DNA from: Streptomyces sp. ADI95-17
GTDB lineage: Bacteria; Actinomycetota; Actinomycetes; Streptomycetales; Streptomycetaceae
Assembly (NCBI RefSeq): GCF_003846175.1
Contig: NZ_ML123048.1
Coordinates: 513,556-577,555, forward strand
Direction of reading: 5' to 3'
Length of the DNA: 64,000 nucleotides
Shown: piece by piece, positions 1 to 11,728 of the stretch
How positions within the stretch are numbered: position 1 is the first letter of the stretch
How the letters are laid out: the number at the start of each line of letters is the position of its first letter
The notes under the pieces: generated by a model
What the model saw: only the letters and a program-made list of their open reading frames with translations
The model's database searches: none
Told to the model about the DNA's origin: nothing
Position numbers and translations under genes: made by a program

Positions 1-86
1 CCGACTGACGCGGCACCGACCGCACAGCAGACTCTTTCCCGGCACCGGCGAGAACCGCCGGCACCGATCACGGACGGGGAAGAGCG

Positions 87-1595
87 ATGAGCAGTCACAC
101 ACGCCGAAGGATCCTCCAGGGAGCGGCGCTCGCGGCGGCCGGCAGTGTCGTCGGCGGTTACGGTCTCGGCCACTACGCCGGCGAGGCGCAGGCCGCCACC
201 CGTGGTACGGCGGCCGGGGGCGGCGAGTCGACTCCCTTCCTGGAGGGCGCGTTCGCGCCGGTCACGGAGGAGCTCACCGCGTTCGGCCTCGAAGTGACCG
301 GCCGGGTGCCGCACGACCTGGACGGCCGCTATCTGCGTACCGGCCCCAACGCGCTGGGCCTTGAGGACCCGCGGGCCCACCACTGGATGCTCGGCGACGG
401 CATGGTGCACGGGGTGCGGCTGCGCGGTGGGCGCGCCGAGTGGTACCGCAACCGGTGGGTGCGTTCCTCGCAGGTGGCGCGGAAACTGGGCGAGCCGTAC
501 CCGGGCGAGGTGCCCCCGGACGACTTCCCCTGCAACACGCACGTCATCCCGTACAAGGGACGGATCCTGGCCCTCCAGGAGAGCGGGCCGCTGCCGTACG
601 AACTGGACGGCGAGCTGAGCACGGTGCGCACGTACGACTTCCGCTCCACGCTGGAGGGCGCGTTCACCGCACACACCAAGTACGACGTGGCGGCGGACGA
701 GCTGCACGCGGTGACGTACTACCCGACCTGGGACCACGTACGGCACCTGGTGATCGACCGGACCGGACGGGTGGCGCGGACCAGCAGGATCCCGGTGGCG
801 GACGCGCCGATGATGCACGATTTCGCTCTCACCGGGAAGTACGTGGTGATCGTCGATGTGCCGATCACCTTCGACATGGCGGCCGCCGAGTCGGGCGCAC
901 CCGTGCCGTACGTGTGGAACCCGAAGCACCCGATGCGGGTGGGGGTGATGCCTCGCGCCGGCGGCGCCACCCGCTGGTTCGAGATCGACCCGGTGTACTA
1001 CTCGCACACGCTCAACGCGTACGACCAGGGCGACACCGTCGTCATGGAGCTCACCACCATGCCCGCGCCGTTCTACGCCGCGGGCCGGGGCAACGGCGGA
1101 CCCTCCACGACCGGCACCCCCGTGCTCGACCGCTGGACCATCGACCTGCGCGCGGGCCGCGTCCGCAGCACCCGCGTCGACGATCTGCCGCAGGAGTTCC
1201 CCCGCGTCAACGAGTCCCTGGTGTCGCGGCGGCACCGCTTCGCGTACGCGGCGAGCGCGGCGGAGATGTGGCGTGCGTACGAGACGGTGGACGGGGTGCC
1301 GCCGGACGAGAAGTTCACCAACTGCCTGGTCAAGCACGACATGCTGCGCGGCAGCCGCCAGGTGCACCGCTTCCCGGACGGCGCGGCGGCCGGCGAGCCG
1401 GTGTTCGTACCGCGCCGCGGGGCGCGCGACGAGGACGACGGCTACCTGCTCTCCTATGTGCACAACCCCGACCGCGGCGCGAGCGACCTGGTGATCCTCT
1501 CCGCCCAGGACTTCACCGCCCGCCCCCTGGCCCGCATCCACCTGCCGGGGCGGGTGCCCCTCGGCTTCCACGGGAGCTGGGTGCCGGACGCGTGA
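87..1595 (+). CDS. Tat-exported carotenoid oxygenase (RPE65/CCD family)
   Basis: 502 aa. The N-terminus has a twin-arginine signal (RRR at 6-8, then an Ala/Gly-rich hydrophobic stretch to about residue 36), so export by Tat is expected. The rest matches the carotenoid/stilbene cleavage oxygenase family, a seven-bladed propeller whose Fe(II) is held by four histidines. Candidate ligands with family spacing are H196 (FTAHTKYD), H244 (MMHDFALT), H307 (YSHTLNAY) and H495 (GFHGSW). Such enzymes cleave a C=C bond of carotenoids, apocarotenoids or stilbenes with O2. The substrate cannot be told here, since no carotenoid genes are nearby. The ATG follows a gggaag Shine-Dalgarno. The gene converges on the hydrolase ending at 1718. 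Export of this enzyme class is less usual than cytosolic location. Confidence 0.85.
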   Translation: MSSHTRRRILQGAALAAAGSVVGGYGLGHYAGEAQAATRGTAAGGGESTPFLEGAFAPVTEELTAFGLEVTGRVPHDLDGRYLRTGPNALGLEDPRAHHWMLGDGMVHGVRLRGGRAEWYRNRWVRSSQVARKLGEPYPGEVPPDDFPCNTHVIPYKGRILALQESGPLPYELDGELSTVRTYDFRSTLEGAFTAHTKYDVAADELHAVTYYPTWDHVRHLVIDRTGRVARTSRIPVADAPMMHDFALTGKYVVIVDVPITFDMAAAESGAPVPYVWNPKHPMRVGVMPRAGGATRWFEIDPVYYSHTLNAYDQGDTVVMELTTMPAPFYAAGRGNGGPSTTGTPVLDRWTIDLRAGRVRSTRVDDLPQEFPRVNESLVSRRHRFAYAASAAEMWRAYETVDGVPPDEKFTNCLVKHDMLRGSRQVHRFPDGAAAGEPVFVPRRGARDEDDGYLLSYVHNPDRGASDLVILSAQDFTARPLARIHLPGRVPLGFHGSWVPDA

Positions 1596-1717
1596 GGGGG
1601 CGCCCCCGGCCACACGGGGCCTCAGATTCGGAGTCCGGGGGGCGGGCCCCCGCGCGGCCCGTCACTCCATGTGAACAGGCCGTCCCCCCCCCGTCCCGTC
1701 CCGCTCGCCCCACCGTG

Positions 1718-2311
1718 TCACGCGTCGCTGTCGTCGGCGTCCCGGGAGCGGAGGAACGTCAGTGTGCGGTCGAGGAGAAGTGCGGTGGCCCCGGCGTCGT
1801 AGGACGGCAGGGAGTTGTCGGCGAACAGGTGCCGGTCGCCGGGGTAGAGGTGCAGTTCGGCGTCGGCCGCCTCGTCGACGAGGGCGTGGGCCGCGTCCGC
1901 GTCGCCCTCGTCGGTGAACAGGCGGTCCGCCTCCATGGCGTGGATGCGTACCGGGAGCCGGGCCGGCCACGTCCCGAAGGCCGAGCTCGGAACGCAGGAG
2001 TGGACGAACACGGCGCCGCGTGCGCCCGGTCGGGTCTGGGCCAGTTTCTGGGCCGGCAGCACGCCGAGGGAGAACCCGATGTAGACCAGCTCCGCGGGGG
2101 CGTCGGTCACTGTACGGACGCCTCGGTCCAGCAGCTCGTCGAAGCCGGTCTTCTCCGCGTACGCCAGCCCCTCGTCCAGGGTGTCGAAGGTGTGGCCGTC
2201 GTACAGGTCGGGGGTGTGCACGGTGTGTCCCTCGCCGCGCAGGACGTCGGCGAAAGCGGTCACACCGGGGGTCAGGCCCTGGGCGTGATGAAACAGGAAC
2301 ACTTCGGCCAC
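1718..2311 (-). CDS. Dienelactone hydrolase-like alpha/beta hydrolase
   Basis: 197 aa, the size of a single-domain dienelactone hydrolase-like protein. The N-terminus VAEVFLFHHAQGLTPGV is the first strand and oxyanion region. IGFSLG occupies the nucleophile elbow, with Ser where the classical enzyme has Cys. A late Asp and the GDRHLF histidine complete a plausible triad. I chose the GTG start at 2311 because GGAGG sits 6 nt upstream and homology begins there; a longer in-frame extension to 2488 looks spurious. It is divergent from the diiron oxygenase, with the tandem palindromes between them, so the two may be co-regulated. Substrate unknown. Confidence 0.8.
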   Translation of the reverse strand: MAEVFLFHHAQGLTPGVTAFADVLRGEGHTVHTPDLYDGHTFDTLDEGLAYAEKTGFDELLDRGVRTVTDAPAELVYIGFSLGVLPAQKLAQTRPGARGAVFVHSCVPSSAFGTWPARLPVRIHAMEADRLFTDEGDADAAHALVDEAADAELHLYPGDRHLFADNSLPSYDAGATALLLDRTLTFLRSRDADDSDA

Positions 2312-2511
2312 CGTGAGCCTCCAACAGCCTTCGGACAATGATCGATCCACGAATCTAGAAGGTCCGGGACCTGTGCACAACAGCGGCTTGCCGGGCCACG
2401 GATGTGGAGCCGCGCCACGGGCGGCCTCCGGTGACGGATGGGGCGGACGCCCGTCGGACTCCGATGATCGATCGCGCGGATTCGTCACGAGGGGTAGGCC
2501 CGCACGCCACT

Positions 2512-2560
2512 CTTGCTATACGTTCCGTCTAACAGCTTGCTAGACGTCACGTCTAACAAG
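2512..2560. promoter_or_regulatory. Two tandem 25-bp palindromic operators (TetR-type)
   Basis: The second box (2536-2560) is a near-perfect dyad: cttgctagacgt, c, acgtctaacaag, with one mismatch between arms. The first box (2512-2536) is a degenerate direct copy, identical at 20 of 25 positions, one box length upstream. Long palindromes with a TAGACG/CGTCTA core are typical TetR-family operators. They lie about 100 bp before the diiron oxygenase start and 200 bp before the divergent hydrolase start. No TetR gene is adjacent. The rest of the 350-bp gap (2312-2661) shows no other gene. Confidence 0.7.
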
Positions 2561-2661
2561 CGATGGAGGCGCCCGGCAGCCAAGCACCCCGTCGAGCGGG
2601 CACGGGATGGGGTCGCGGTCGGCCGGCGTCGAGTCGATCTGTCGAATCGAGGAGCCGCACC

Positions 2662-3576
2662 ATGGCAAGCAGCACCCTTCGGCCGGAGGACCAGGACCGG
2701 CTCGACGAGCAGGACGTCGCCCGGCGGCTGCTCGACTCGTCGGCGAAGCTGTCGTACGACCCGGTCACCGAGGTGGACTGGGACACACCGCTGGACAAGG
2801 ACTTCCACGGCGCGAGCCCCGAGTGGAGCACGCTCTACGGCACGGCGTACTGGAACGAGCTGACCGACGCTCAGCGCAAGGAGCTGACGCGGCAGGAGGC
2901 CGCCTCGGTGGCCAGCACCGGCATCTGGTTCGAGATGATCCTCCAGCAGATGGTGCTGCGCGACATCTACACGACCGACGCGACCGACCCGCGCTTCCAG
3001 TGGGCCCTCACGGAGATAGCCGACGAGTGCCGGCACTCCATCATGTTCGCCCGCGGGGCGGCGAAGCTGGGCGCCCCCGCCTACCGGCCGCGCCGTGCGG
3101 TGGTCGAACTCGGCCGGGCGTTCAAGACCCTCGCGTTCGGCGAGGCCGCGTACGCCGCGATCCTGGTCGCCGAGGAGGTGCTCGACGTCATGCAGCGGGA
3201 CTGGATGCGGGACGAACGGGTCGCACCGTTCGTCCGCACCATCAACAACATCCATGTCGTCGAGGAATCAAGGCACATGAAGTTCGCCCGCGACGAGACC
3301 CGCAAACGGCTCCGGCACGCGGGCCCGCTGCGCCGGCAGCTCAACGCGTTCGTGATCGCGGTCGCGTCCTACTTCATCGTCACCAGCATGGTGAACCGCA
3401 AGGTCTACGAGAACGCCGGGCTCGACACCCGGCGCGCCCTCGCCGAGGCCGGGTCGAACGAGCACCACAAGTCCCTGATGCGGTCCAGCTGTTCGGGACT
3501 CATGGAGTTCCTGGCCTCGGCGCGTCTGCTCACCAAGCCCGCGCTGGCCCTCTACAAGCGCGCCAACCTGATCTGA
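2662..3576 (+). CDS. AurF-like diiron oxygenase
   Basis: 304 aa, matching the p-aminobenzoate N-oxygenase (AurF) family, a ferritin-like helical bundle with a carboxylate-bridged diiron centre. Ligand motifs visible: the E-rich helix RQEAASVASTGIWFE, E122-C-R-H125 (DECRHS), the EEVLDV helix, H198, and E202-S-R-H205 (VVEESRHMKF). AurF and CmlI convert aryl amines to nitro compounds; other members are uncharacterised. The start at 2662 has GAGGAG 7 nt upstream; ATG 2563 in the same frame lies within the leader. The ferredoxin reductase follows after 28 bp, giving a self-contained oxygenase/redox-partner operon. The tandem palindromes suggest tight inducible control. No amino-aromatic biosynthesis genes are nearby, so a detoxification or lipid-modification role is equally possible. 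Confidence 0.85.
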   Translation: MASSTLRPEDQDRLDEQDVARRLLDSSAKLSYDPVTEVDWDTPLDKDFHGASPEWSTLYGTAYWNELTDAQRKELTRQEAASVASTGIWFEMILQQMVLRDIYTTDATDPRFQWALTEIADECRHSIMFARGAAKLGAPAYRPRRAVVELGRAFKTLAFGEAAYAAILVAEEVLDVMQRDWMRDERVAPFVRTINNIHVVEESRHMKFARDETRKRLRHAGPLRRQLNAFVIAVASYFIVTSMVNRKVYENAGLDTRRALAEAGSNEHHKSLMRSSCSGLMEFLASARLLTKPALALYKRANLI

Positions 3577-3604
3577 TCCGAGCCGAGCGACCCGAGCTGA
3601 CGAG

Positions 3605-5254
3605 ATGACCTACGCCATCACCCAGACCTGCTGCAGCGACGCCACCTGCGTCGCCGTGTGCCCCGTCAACTGCATCCATCCGACACCGCAGGAGCGGGCC
3701 TTCGGCAGCACGGAGATGCTGTACGTCGACCCGAAGACCTGTATCGACTGCGGCGCCTGTGCGGACGCCTGCCCGGTCGACGCCATTTTCCCGGTGGACA
3801 GCCTGCCCGCCTCGCAGGCCGGGTACGCCGCGATCAACGAGGCGTACTTCGCCGGACAGGAGCCCGGCCCGGACAGCACGGGACCGAACTTCCACCACTG
3901 GAACGCGCCGTCCTTCGAGCGCAGCCTGCCGTCCGACTTCGCACCGATCCGCGTCGCGGTCGTCGGCACCGGCCCCGCCGGGATGTACGCCGCCGAGGAC
4001 CTCCTCCTGCACACCAACGCCGAGGTGACCCTGGTCGACCGGCTGCCCGTGGCCGGCGGACTGGTCCGGTACGGCGTGGCGCCCGACCACCCCGCGACGA
4101 AGAAGGTGGGCGACACCTTCGCGCGCTTCCACGACCACCCGCGGGTGCGGATGCACCTCGGGGTCGAGATCGGCAAGGACATCACCGCGGCCGAGCTCGC
4201 CGCCCACCACGACGCGGTGATCTACGCGGTGGGCGCCTCCACCGACCGCCGCATCGGCGTCCCGGGCGAGGAACTGCCCGGCAGCATCTCGGCGACCGCG
4301 TTCGTGGCCTGGTACAACTCCCACCCCGAGGTCGCACCGGACGCCGTCGACCTGTCCTCACGGCGGGTGGTCGTGGCCGGCAACGGCAACGTCGCGCTCG
4401 ACGTCGCCCGTATCCTCGTCGCGGATCCGGCGGCCCTGGCCGGTACGGACATCGCGGATCACGCGCTCGCGGCACTGTGCGCCTCGAAGGTGCGCGAGGT
4501 GGTCCTGCTCGGCCGGCGCGGACCGGAGCACGCGGCGTACAGCGCCTCCGAGTTGCTCGCCCTCAAGCACCTGCCGGGCGTGGAGCTCGTGGTCGACGAC
4601 CACGATCCGCGGACCGCCGCCACGATCGACGGCGCTGCGGCGGGCGAGAAGGCCGGGCTGCTGCGCGGCCTGGCCCGCGAGACGGTGGACTGGTCGCGTA
4701 CGCCCGGGTCGGAGCGGCGCATCGTCTTCCGCTTCCGCTCCGCCCCCGTCCAGGTGCTCGGCGACGACGCGGTACGAGCCGTGCGCGTGACGGGTGGTCC
4801 GGGCGAGCTGGACATTCCGGCCGGCACGCTGCTGCGGGCGGTCGGCTACCGCGGCGTGCCCGTCGCGGGGCTGCCCTTCGACGAGGCGACCGGCACCGTC
4901 CCGCACGAGGGCGGCCGGGTGAAGGGGATGCCCGGCACATACGTCGTCGGCTGGATCAAGCGCGGGCCCTCGGGCGGCATCGGGGCCAACCGTGCCTGCG
5001 CCGCCGAGACCGTCGGCACGCTTCTGGACGATGCCGTGGCCGGCTCCCTGCCCACACCGGCGCCCGCACCCAAGGCGTTCCTCCGGCTGGCCCGGAGCCG
5101 CAGCCGCCATGTCGTCGACGCCAGGGGGCTGGCCGCGATCGACAGGGCCGAGCTGGCGCGTGGCCGCGACGGCGGGCGACCGCGGGTCAAGTTCGGCACG
5201 GTTCCGGAGCTGATCGCGGCGGCGAAGGGCGGCCGCTGGAAGCTGCCGAGCTGA
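3605..5254 (+). CDS. FprB-type ferredoxin/ferredoxin-NADP reductase fusion
   Basis: 549 aa. The N-terminal ferredoxin domain (about 1-75) has two cysteine clusters, CCSDATCVAVCPVNC and CIDCGACADACP, of the 7Fe/8Fe type. It is followed by an adrenodoxin-reductase-like flavoprotein domain with the FAD motif VVGTGPAGMYAAE near 122 and the NADP motif VVAGNGNVALDVA near 260. The C-terminal GPSGGIGANR resembles the conserved GPxGxIGxNR of this family. This is the architecture of mycobacterial FprB. It would carry electrons from NADPH to the diiron oxygenase just upstream (28-bp gap, same strand, weak own ribosome site). Function as the dedicated redox partner is inferred from context. Confidence 0.88.
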   Translation: MTYAITQTCCSDATCVAVCPVNCIHPTPQERAFGSTEMLYVDPKTCIDCGACADACPVDAIFPVDSLPASQAGYAAINEAYFAGQEPGPDSTGPNFHHWNAPSFERSLPSDFAPIRVAVVGTGPAGMYAAEDLLLHTNAEVTLVDRLPVAGGLVRYGVAPDHPATKKVGDTFARFHDHPRVRMHLGVEIGKDITAAELAAHHDAVIYAVGASTDRRIGVPGEELPGSISATAFVAWYNSHPEVAPDAVDLSSRRVVVAGNGNVALDVARILVADPAALAGTDIADHALAALCASKVREVVLLGRRGPEHAAYSASELLALKHLPGVELVVDDHDPRTAATIDGAAAGEKAGLLRGLARETVDWSRTPGSERRIVFRFRSAPVQVLGDDAVRAVRVTGGPGELDIPAGTLLRAVGYRGVPVAGLPFDEATGTVPHEGGRVKGMPGTYVVGWIKRGPSGGIGANRACAAETVGTLLDDAVAGSLPTPAPAPKAFLRLARSRSRHVVDARGLAAIDRAELARGRDGGRPRVKFGTVPELIAAAKGGRWKLPS

Positions 5255-5459
5255 GCCAACAGGAGGGCACGGGAGGGGCGCTGGGCGCGGGGCCGGGTAC
5301 GGGGACGGCAACGGCGCCTGCCTGGCCGCTTCCCCGCCCTGCCCGCGGGGCCCCGCCCCCGCCCGGCCAGCGGCGTGCCCAGCCAGACGTTCATGATCAC
5401 TTCACCGGGAAGTCGACCGGGCCGCACCACTGCCTGTCTCACGACACCTAACGTCTCTG

Positions 5460-5491
5460 GTTCAGACCGGTTATTCATCCGTTATGCAACC
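5460..5491 (+). promoter_or_regulatory. Possible PHO box (three GTT-led direct repeats)
   Basis: Three consecutive units, gttcagaccg (5460-5469), gttattcatcc (5470-5480) and gttatgcaacc (5481-5491), repeat at about 11 bp and lie 50 bp upstream of a secreted phosphatase-type gene. Streptomyces PhoP binds 11-bp direct repeats whose best units read GTTCA plus a C-rich tail; the first unit matches best, the other two are degenerate. The rest of the 5255-5540 gap shows only GC-rich leader sequence. Confidence 0.4.
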
Positions 5492-5540
5492 AGGCCGGGA
5501 GTCCAGGACGGACTTCCCGGGCCGGAGAACAGGTACCCCC

Positions 5541-7157
5541 GTGAGACTCACCCCTCTCGTGATCGCCGCGACGTCCGTCGCGCTCGTCGCCCCGACCGCC
5601 GCGCAGGCCGACTCCCCCGGCACGCACACCCCGGCCGCACCCGGCGTCAGCGTCCCGGGCGGGCGGTACGAGCACTCCGTCGAGCTGAAGTTCCGGGCCG
5701 AGCGCGGCACCACCGTCCGCTACACGCTGGACGGCACGACCCCGACCCGTGACAGCCGCGCCTACTCCCCCGGGCGCCCGCTGCGGATCAAGAAGGACAC
5801 CAATGTCACCGCGGTCGCCTTCCGGGGCAAGCGGAGCAGTGTCCCGGTGTCCTACGGCTACCTGATCAAGTCGCGGGAGAAGCCGCTGGCCCGGCTCGTC
5901 GTCATGTCCGACGTGCACGTCGGCAGCCACGCGACCGCCGACAAGAAGTACGAGAGCTTCTTCGACACCATCGGGTCGATCTTCCCCGAGCCCGACGCGA
6001 TCCTGTCCAACGGCGACATGATCAACGACAACGGTGACGGCAAGGGCCCCGACCACAGAATCGTCTCCGAGATCTTCCAGGCCAATCTCGCCCGCAAGGG
6101 CATGACCGACACTCAGCTGCTGATCTCCAACGGCAATCACGACGCGAGCCTCGCCGCGATCCGGGCCGGCTATCCCAAGGCCTGGTTCCCCGACTCCGGC
6201 GGCGGCTACTACGAGTCCGACGTGAAGGGGCTGCACGTCCTCACGGTCAACACCGAGACGTACAACTCCGACACCGCCCAGCGCACTTGGCTCAAGGGGC
6301 GGCTCGCCGCGATCACCGCCGACCCGGCCTACGCGGGCAAGCCGGTCCTGGTCCAGGGCCACCGGCCCACCACCGGGACGACGATGGACGGCCAGCAGGC
6401 TTCCAACCCGCGGCTCGCCGAGGACCTGAGCGCCTTCCCGCAGGCCATCCTCTTCTCCGGCCACTCGCATCTGAACATCAACGACGACCGCTCGATCCAC
6501 CAACGCGACTTCACCTCGGTCAACGACGGTTCGATGTCGTACATCGAGGTCGACCACGGGTACCAGATGGTCACCGACGACGGTCTCGCCGACCGCTTCG
6601 AGTCGCCCACCGCCCAGGCGCTCTTCGTCGAGGTCTACAAGGACCGTACGGAGATAGCGCGGGTGAACATGGCCGCGGACAAGCACGACATCTACACCGG
6701 TGGCCAGTGGTCGGCGAACTGGCAGCCGCCGTACGCCAGCGCGGGCACCCTCGGCGGATCCACCTGGACCGTGCGGCTCAAGGGTTCGACGAGCGGGCAG
6801 ATCAAGGACAACTTCCGCTACACGGACGCCGAACGCAACACCGTGGCACCGAAGTTCACCACCCGCAGGCCGCTGTCCCGGGTCCAGGACGCCAGGGGCG
6901 GCACCGCGCTGCGGATCGCGCAGGCCACGGACGACCAGATGGTCCACCACTACGACGTCGATGTCACCGATGCCGCGACCGGCGCCTCGGTCGTCTCGTC
7001 CAAGGTCCTGTCGGACTACTACTTCATGCCCCGCCCGAACAGCCTGGACATCCCGGTGCCGGGCACGGTCCGCAGTGGCCGGTACGTGGCCCGGGTCGTC
7101 GCCGTCGACGCGTACGGGAACGCCTCCCCGGCCGCCTCGCTGAGCTTCCGCAAGTAG
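5541..7157 (+). CDS. Secreted calcineurin-like metallophosphoesterase with chitobiase/FN3-like domain
   Basis: 538 aa from the GTG at 5541, where a signal peptide begins (RLTPLVIAATSVALVAPTAAQA, cleavage after AQA). Residues about 30-105 form a Fn3-associated/chitobiase C-terminal-like domain (YTLDGTTPT, GxPLxI). The catalytic domain carries all metallophosphoesterase blocks in order: D-x-H (SDVHVG), GD (NGDMIND), GNHD (SNGNHDA), GH (QGHRPT) and GHSH (FSGHSHLN), which bind two metals. A C-terminal beta-sandwich of about 140 aa follows. It probably hydrolyses phosphate mono- or diesters outside the cell. An in-frame ATG at 5484 lies upstream but would bury the signal peptide. A perfect hairpin terminates it. 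Confidence 0.85.
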   Translation: MRLTPLVIAATSVALVAPTAAQADSPGTHTPAAPGVSVPGGRYEHSVELKFRAERGTTVRYTLDGTTPTRDSRAYSPGRPLRIKKDTNVTAVAFRGKRSSVPVSYGYLIKSREKPLARLVVMSDVHVGSHATADKKYESFFDTIGSIFPEPDAILSNGDMINDNGDGKGPDHRIVSEIFQANLARKGMTDTQLLISNGNHDASLAAIRAGYPKAWFPDSGGGYYESDVKGLHVLTVNTETYNSDTAQRTWLKGRLAAITADPAYAGKPVLVQGHRPTTGTTMDGQQASNPRLAEDLSAFPQAILFSGHSHLNINDDRSIHQRDFTSVNDGSMSYIEVDHGYQMVTDDGLADRFESPTAQALFVEVYKDRTEIARVNMAADKHDIYTGGQWSANWQPPYASAGTLGGSTWTVRLKGSTSGQIKDNFRYTDAERNTVAPKFTTRRPLSRVQDARGGTALRIAQATDDQMVHHYDVDVTDAATGASVVSSKVLSDYYFMPRPNSLDIPVPGTVRSGRYVARVVAVDAYGNASPAASLSFRK

Positions 7158-7164
7158 CGGGGCC

Positions 7165-7203
7165 GGGACCGGGCGGCTCCCTCCCGGGGTGCCGCCCGGT
7201 CCC
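7165..7203. terminator. Bidirectional hairpin terminator
   Basis: Perfect 13-bp arms, gggaccgggcggc and gccgcccggtccc, with a 13-nt loop, between the convergent metallophosphoesterase and DoxX genes. There is no T-run, as is usual for streptomycete terminators. Confidence 0.7.
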
Positions 7204-7228
7204 GACTCCGGCCTTCGGCGCGGTCCGG

Positions 7229-10022
<2,794 letters not shown>

Positions 10023-10130
10023 CGCACGGACACCGTGGCCTCGTGGACCGGCCCGCACACCACGAGGTCGCGGCGTCCATGAGGTCACTGCCGCGCCGGG
10101 TCACGGCCGGCCGTCCATAGGATGCACCCC

Positions 10131-10679
10131 ATGTCACTCCCCCATGCGATTCTCACCGCCCTGCTGGAGAAGCCGTCGTCCGGGCTGGAGCTGACCCGCA
10201 GGTTCGACCGGTCGATCGGCTACTTCTGGTCCGCCACGCATCAGCAGATCTACCGGGAACTGGCAAAGCTGGAGCAGGCCGGCCAGATCCGGGCGCTGCC
10301 CTCGGAGCAGCCCGCCCGCGGTCAGAAGAAGGAGTACGAGGTGCTGCCGGCCGGCCGCGAGGCGCTCCGCGCCTGGGTGGCCCGCCCGGAGGACCCCAAG
10401 CAGGTCCGGGATCCGCTGCTGCTGCGCATGCGGGCGGCGGCGGTCGTCGGAGCCCCTGGCCTGGACGCGGAACTCCGCCGCCACCTGGGCCTGCACCGCC
10501 GGCAGCTGGCGGAGTATCTGGAGATCGAGGAGCGGGACTTCCCGCCCGGACGGGACTCCGAGGAGGACCGGCTGCGGCACCTGGTGCTGCGCGGCGGCAT
10601 CGACCTGGAGAACTTCTGGATCGGCTGGCTGACCCGGGCGCTGGGCGAGGACGGGCAGCCCGGTCCGTCGGGCGTCTGA
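10131..10679 (+). CDS. PadR family transcriptional regulator
   Basis: 182 aa. The N-terminal winged helix (about 1-85) has the PadR pattern: AILTALLEKPSSGLELTRRF, then FWSATHQQIYRELAKLEQAGQI, then the KKEYEVLPAGREAL wing. The C-terminal half is the Vir-type helical dimerisation domain (residues 95-170). The ATG at 10131 has AGGA 9 nt upstream; an ATG 9 nt earlier (10122) is possible. It follows fadH by about 110 bp and probably controls fadH/doxX, perhaps responding to a fatty or aromatic acid derivative; the ligand is not known. Confidence 0.88.
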   Translation: MSLPHAILTALLEKPSSGLELTRRFDRSIGYFWSATHQQIYRELAKLEQAGQIRALPSEQPARGQKKEYEVLPAGREALRAWVARPEDPKQVRDPLLLRMRAAAVVGAPGLDAELRRHLGLHRRQLAEYLEIEERDFPPGRDSEEDRLRHLVLRGGIDLENFWIGWLTRALGEDGQPGPSGV

Positions 10680-10756
10680 GGGCAGGGGTGACGAGTCGGG
10701 GCGACGCCACGTGCCGCTGCCTCGGGAGGGCCGGACCGTCCACCGCTCCCGGCCCG

Positions 10757-11728
10757 CTACGGCCCGCCCACCGGCACCCGGTCGAGTTCGAGATCCGGGC
10801 GCAGTACCCGACCGCCCACCGGCCCCCGGCTCCCGGTCACCACGCGTGACGGTGATCCGGCCGGCGGCACCACGGCCGCCGTGGCCCGGTCACCGAGGGC
10901 CGAGGTCTGCGCCTGGGCGCGGCTGAGCAGAATCACGCCCCGCACTGCCGCCGCCGTACCGAGCAGTGCCAGGAGAAGGCTGGTCGCACCGCCCTGGAGG
11001 CGTTCGCCGAGCAGGGCGAGGCCGATGGCCGCGGCGGCCACCGGGTTGGCGAGGGTGACGACGGCCAGGGGTGCGCCGAGGCCGCCCCGGTAGGCGGTCT
11101 GGGAGAGCAGCAGCCCGCTCATCGCGAACGCGGAGACCAGCAGCGCGACGACGACCAGGCGCCAGCTGAACAGCGGACCGGTGTGGTCGGTGACCGAGAC
11201 GGTCAGGGTCTGGGTGAGCGCGGAGGCGACTCCGGACGTGATGCCGGAAGCCGCCGCGTGCCGCAGGCCCGGACGCGCGCCCGGGCGGCTGAGGCCGGCG
11301 ACGACCGCCATCGTCCCGGCCCCGACGGCCAGCGCCTCGGGCAGGCTGAGCGTCTCGTGCGGGGCGGTACCGCCCGCGGTCATCAGCAGGGCGCCGAGGC
11401 CGAGCAGGGTGAGGATGGTGCCGCGCCACTCGGTCCTGGTGACCCGGCGTCCGGCGGCCCTGGCGCCCAGCGGGACCGCGGCGACCAGGGTGAGGGCGCC
11501 GAGCGGCTGGACGAGGGTGAGCGGGCCGTATTTGAGCGCCGCGACGTGCAGCAGCGCTCCCCCGGCGTTCAGCGCGACCGCCGACCACCAGGCGCCCCGT
11601 CCCAGCAGCCGCAGTACCCCGGCGCCCGGTTCGGTCCGCCCGGCGAGCCGGGCCTGCGCCACCGCGGCCGACGCGTAGGCGGCGGCGGAGACCAGGGACA
11701 GCGCGACCGCGATCACGGTGGCGTTCAT
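10757..11728 (-). CDS. EamA/DMT-type transporter
   Basis: 323 aa with about nine to ten hydrophobic helices and the internal duplication of the drug/metabolite transporter superfamily (MNATVIAVALSLVSAAAYASAAVAQ at the start, later LGAPLAVVTLANPVAAAAIGLALLGERL). It is most like the DMT subfamily with an N-terminal exposed tail and long polar C-terminus common in Streptomyces. Its ATG overlaps the stop of the PAP2 gene (ATGA at 11725-11728), so the two are translationally coupled and presumably regulated by the TetR upstream. Substrate unknown. Confidence 0.78.
   Translation of the reverse strand: MNATVIAVALSLVSAAAYASAAVAQARLAGRTEPGAGVLRLLGRGAWWSAVALNAGGALLHVAALKYGPLTLVQPLGALTLVAAVPLGARAAGRRVTRTEWRGTILTLLGLGALLMTAGGTAPHETLSLPEALAVGAGTMAVVAGLSRPGARPGLRHAAASGITSGVASALTQTLTVSVTDHTGPLFSWRLVVVALLVSAFAMSGLLLSQTAYRGGLGAPLAVVTLANPVAAAAIGLALLGERLQGGATSLLLALLGTAAAVRGVILLSRAQAQTSALGDRATAAVVPPAGSPSRVVTGSRGPVGGRVLRPDLELDRVPVGGP

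Noticed and set aside
1596-1717. Terminator between the carotenoid oxygenase and hydrolase genes
   Set aside because: Several short G/C runs can pair but no stem stands out, so it was not annotated.
2563-2661. N-terminal extension of the diiron oxygenase
   Set aside because: No ribosome site at 2563 and the added residues overlap the operator-proximal leader; ATG 2662 has GAGGAG.
2662-5254. Antibiotic gene cluster around the AurF-like oxygenase
   Set aside because: No PKS, NRPS, aminobenzoate or other biosynthetic genes flank it; only the redox partner is present.
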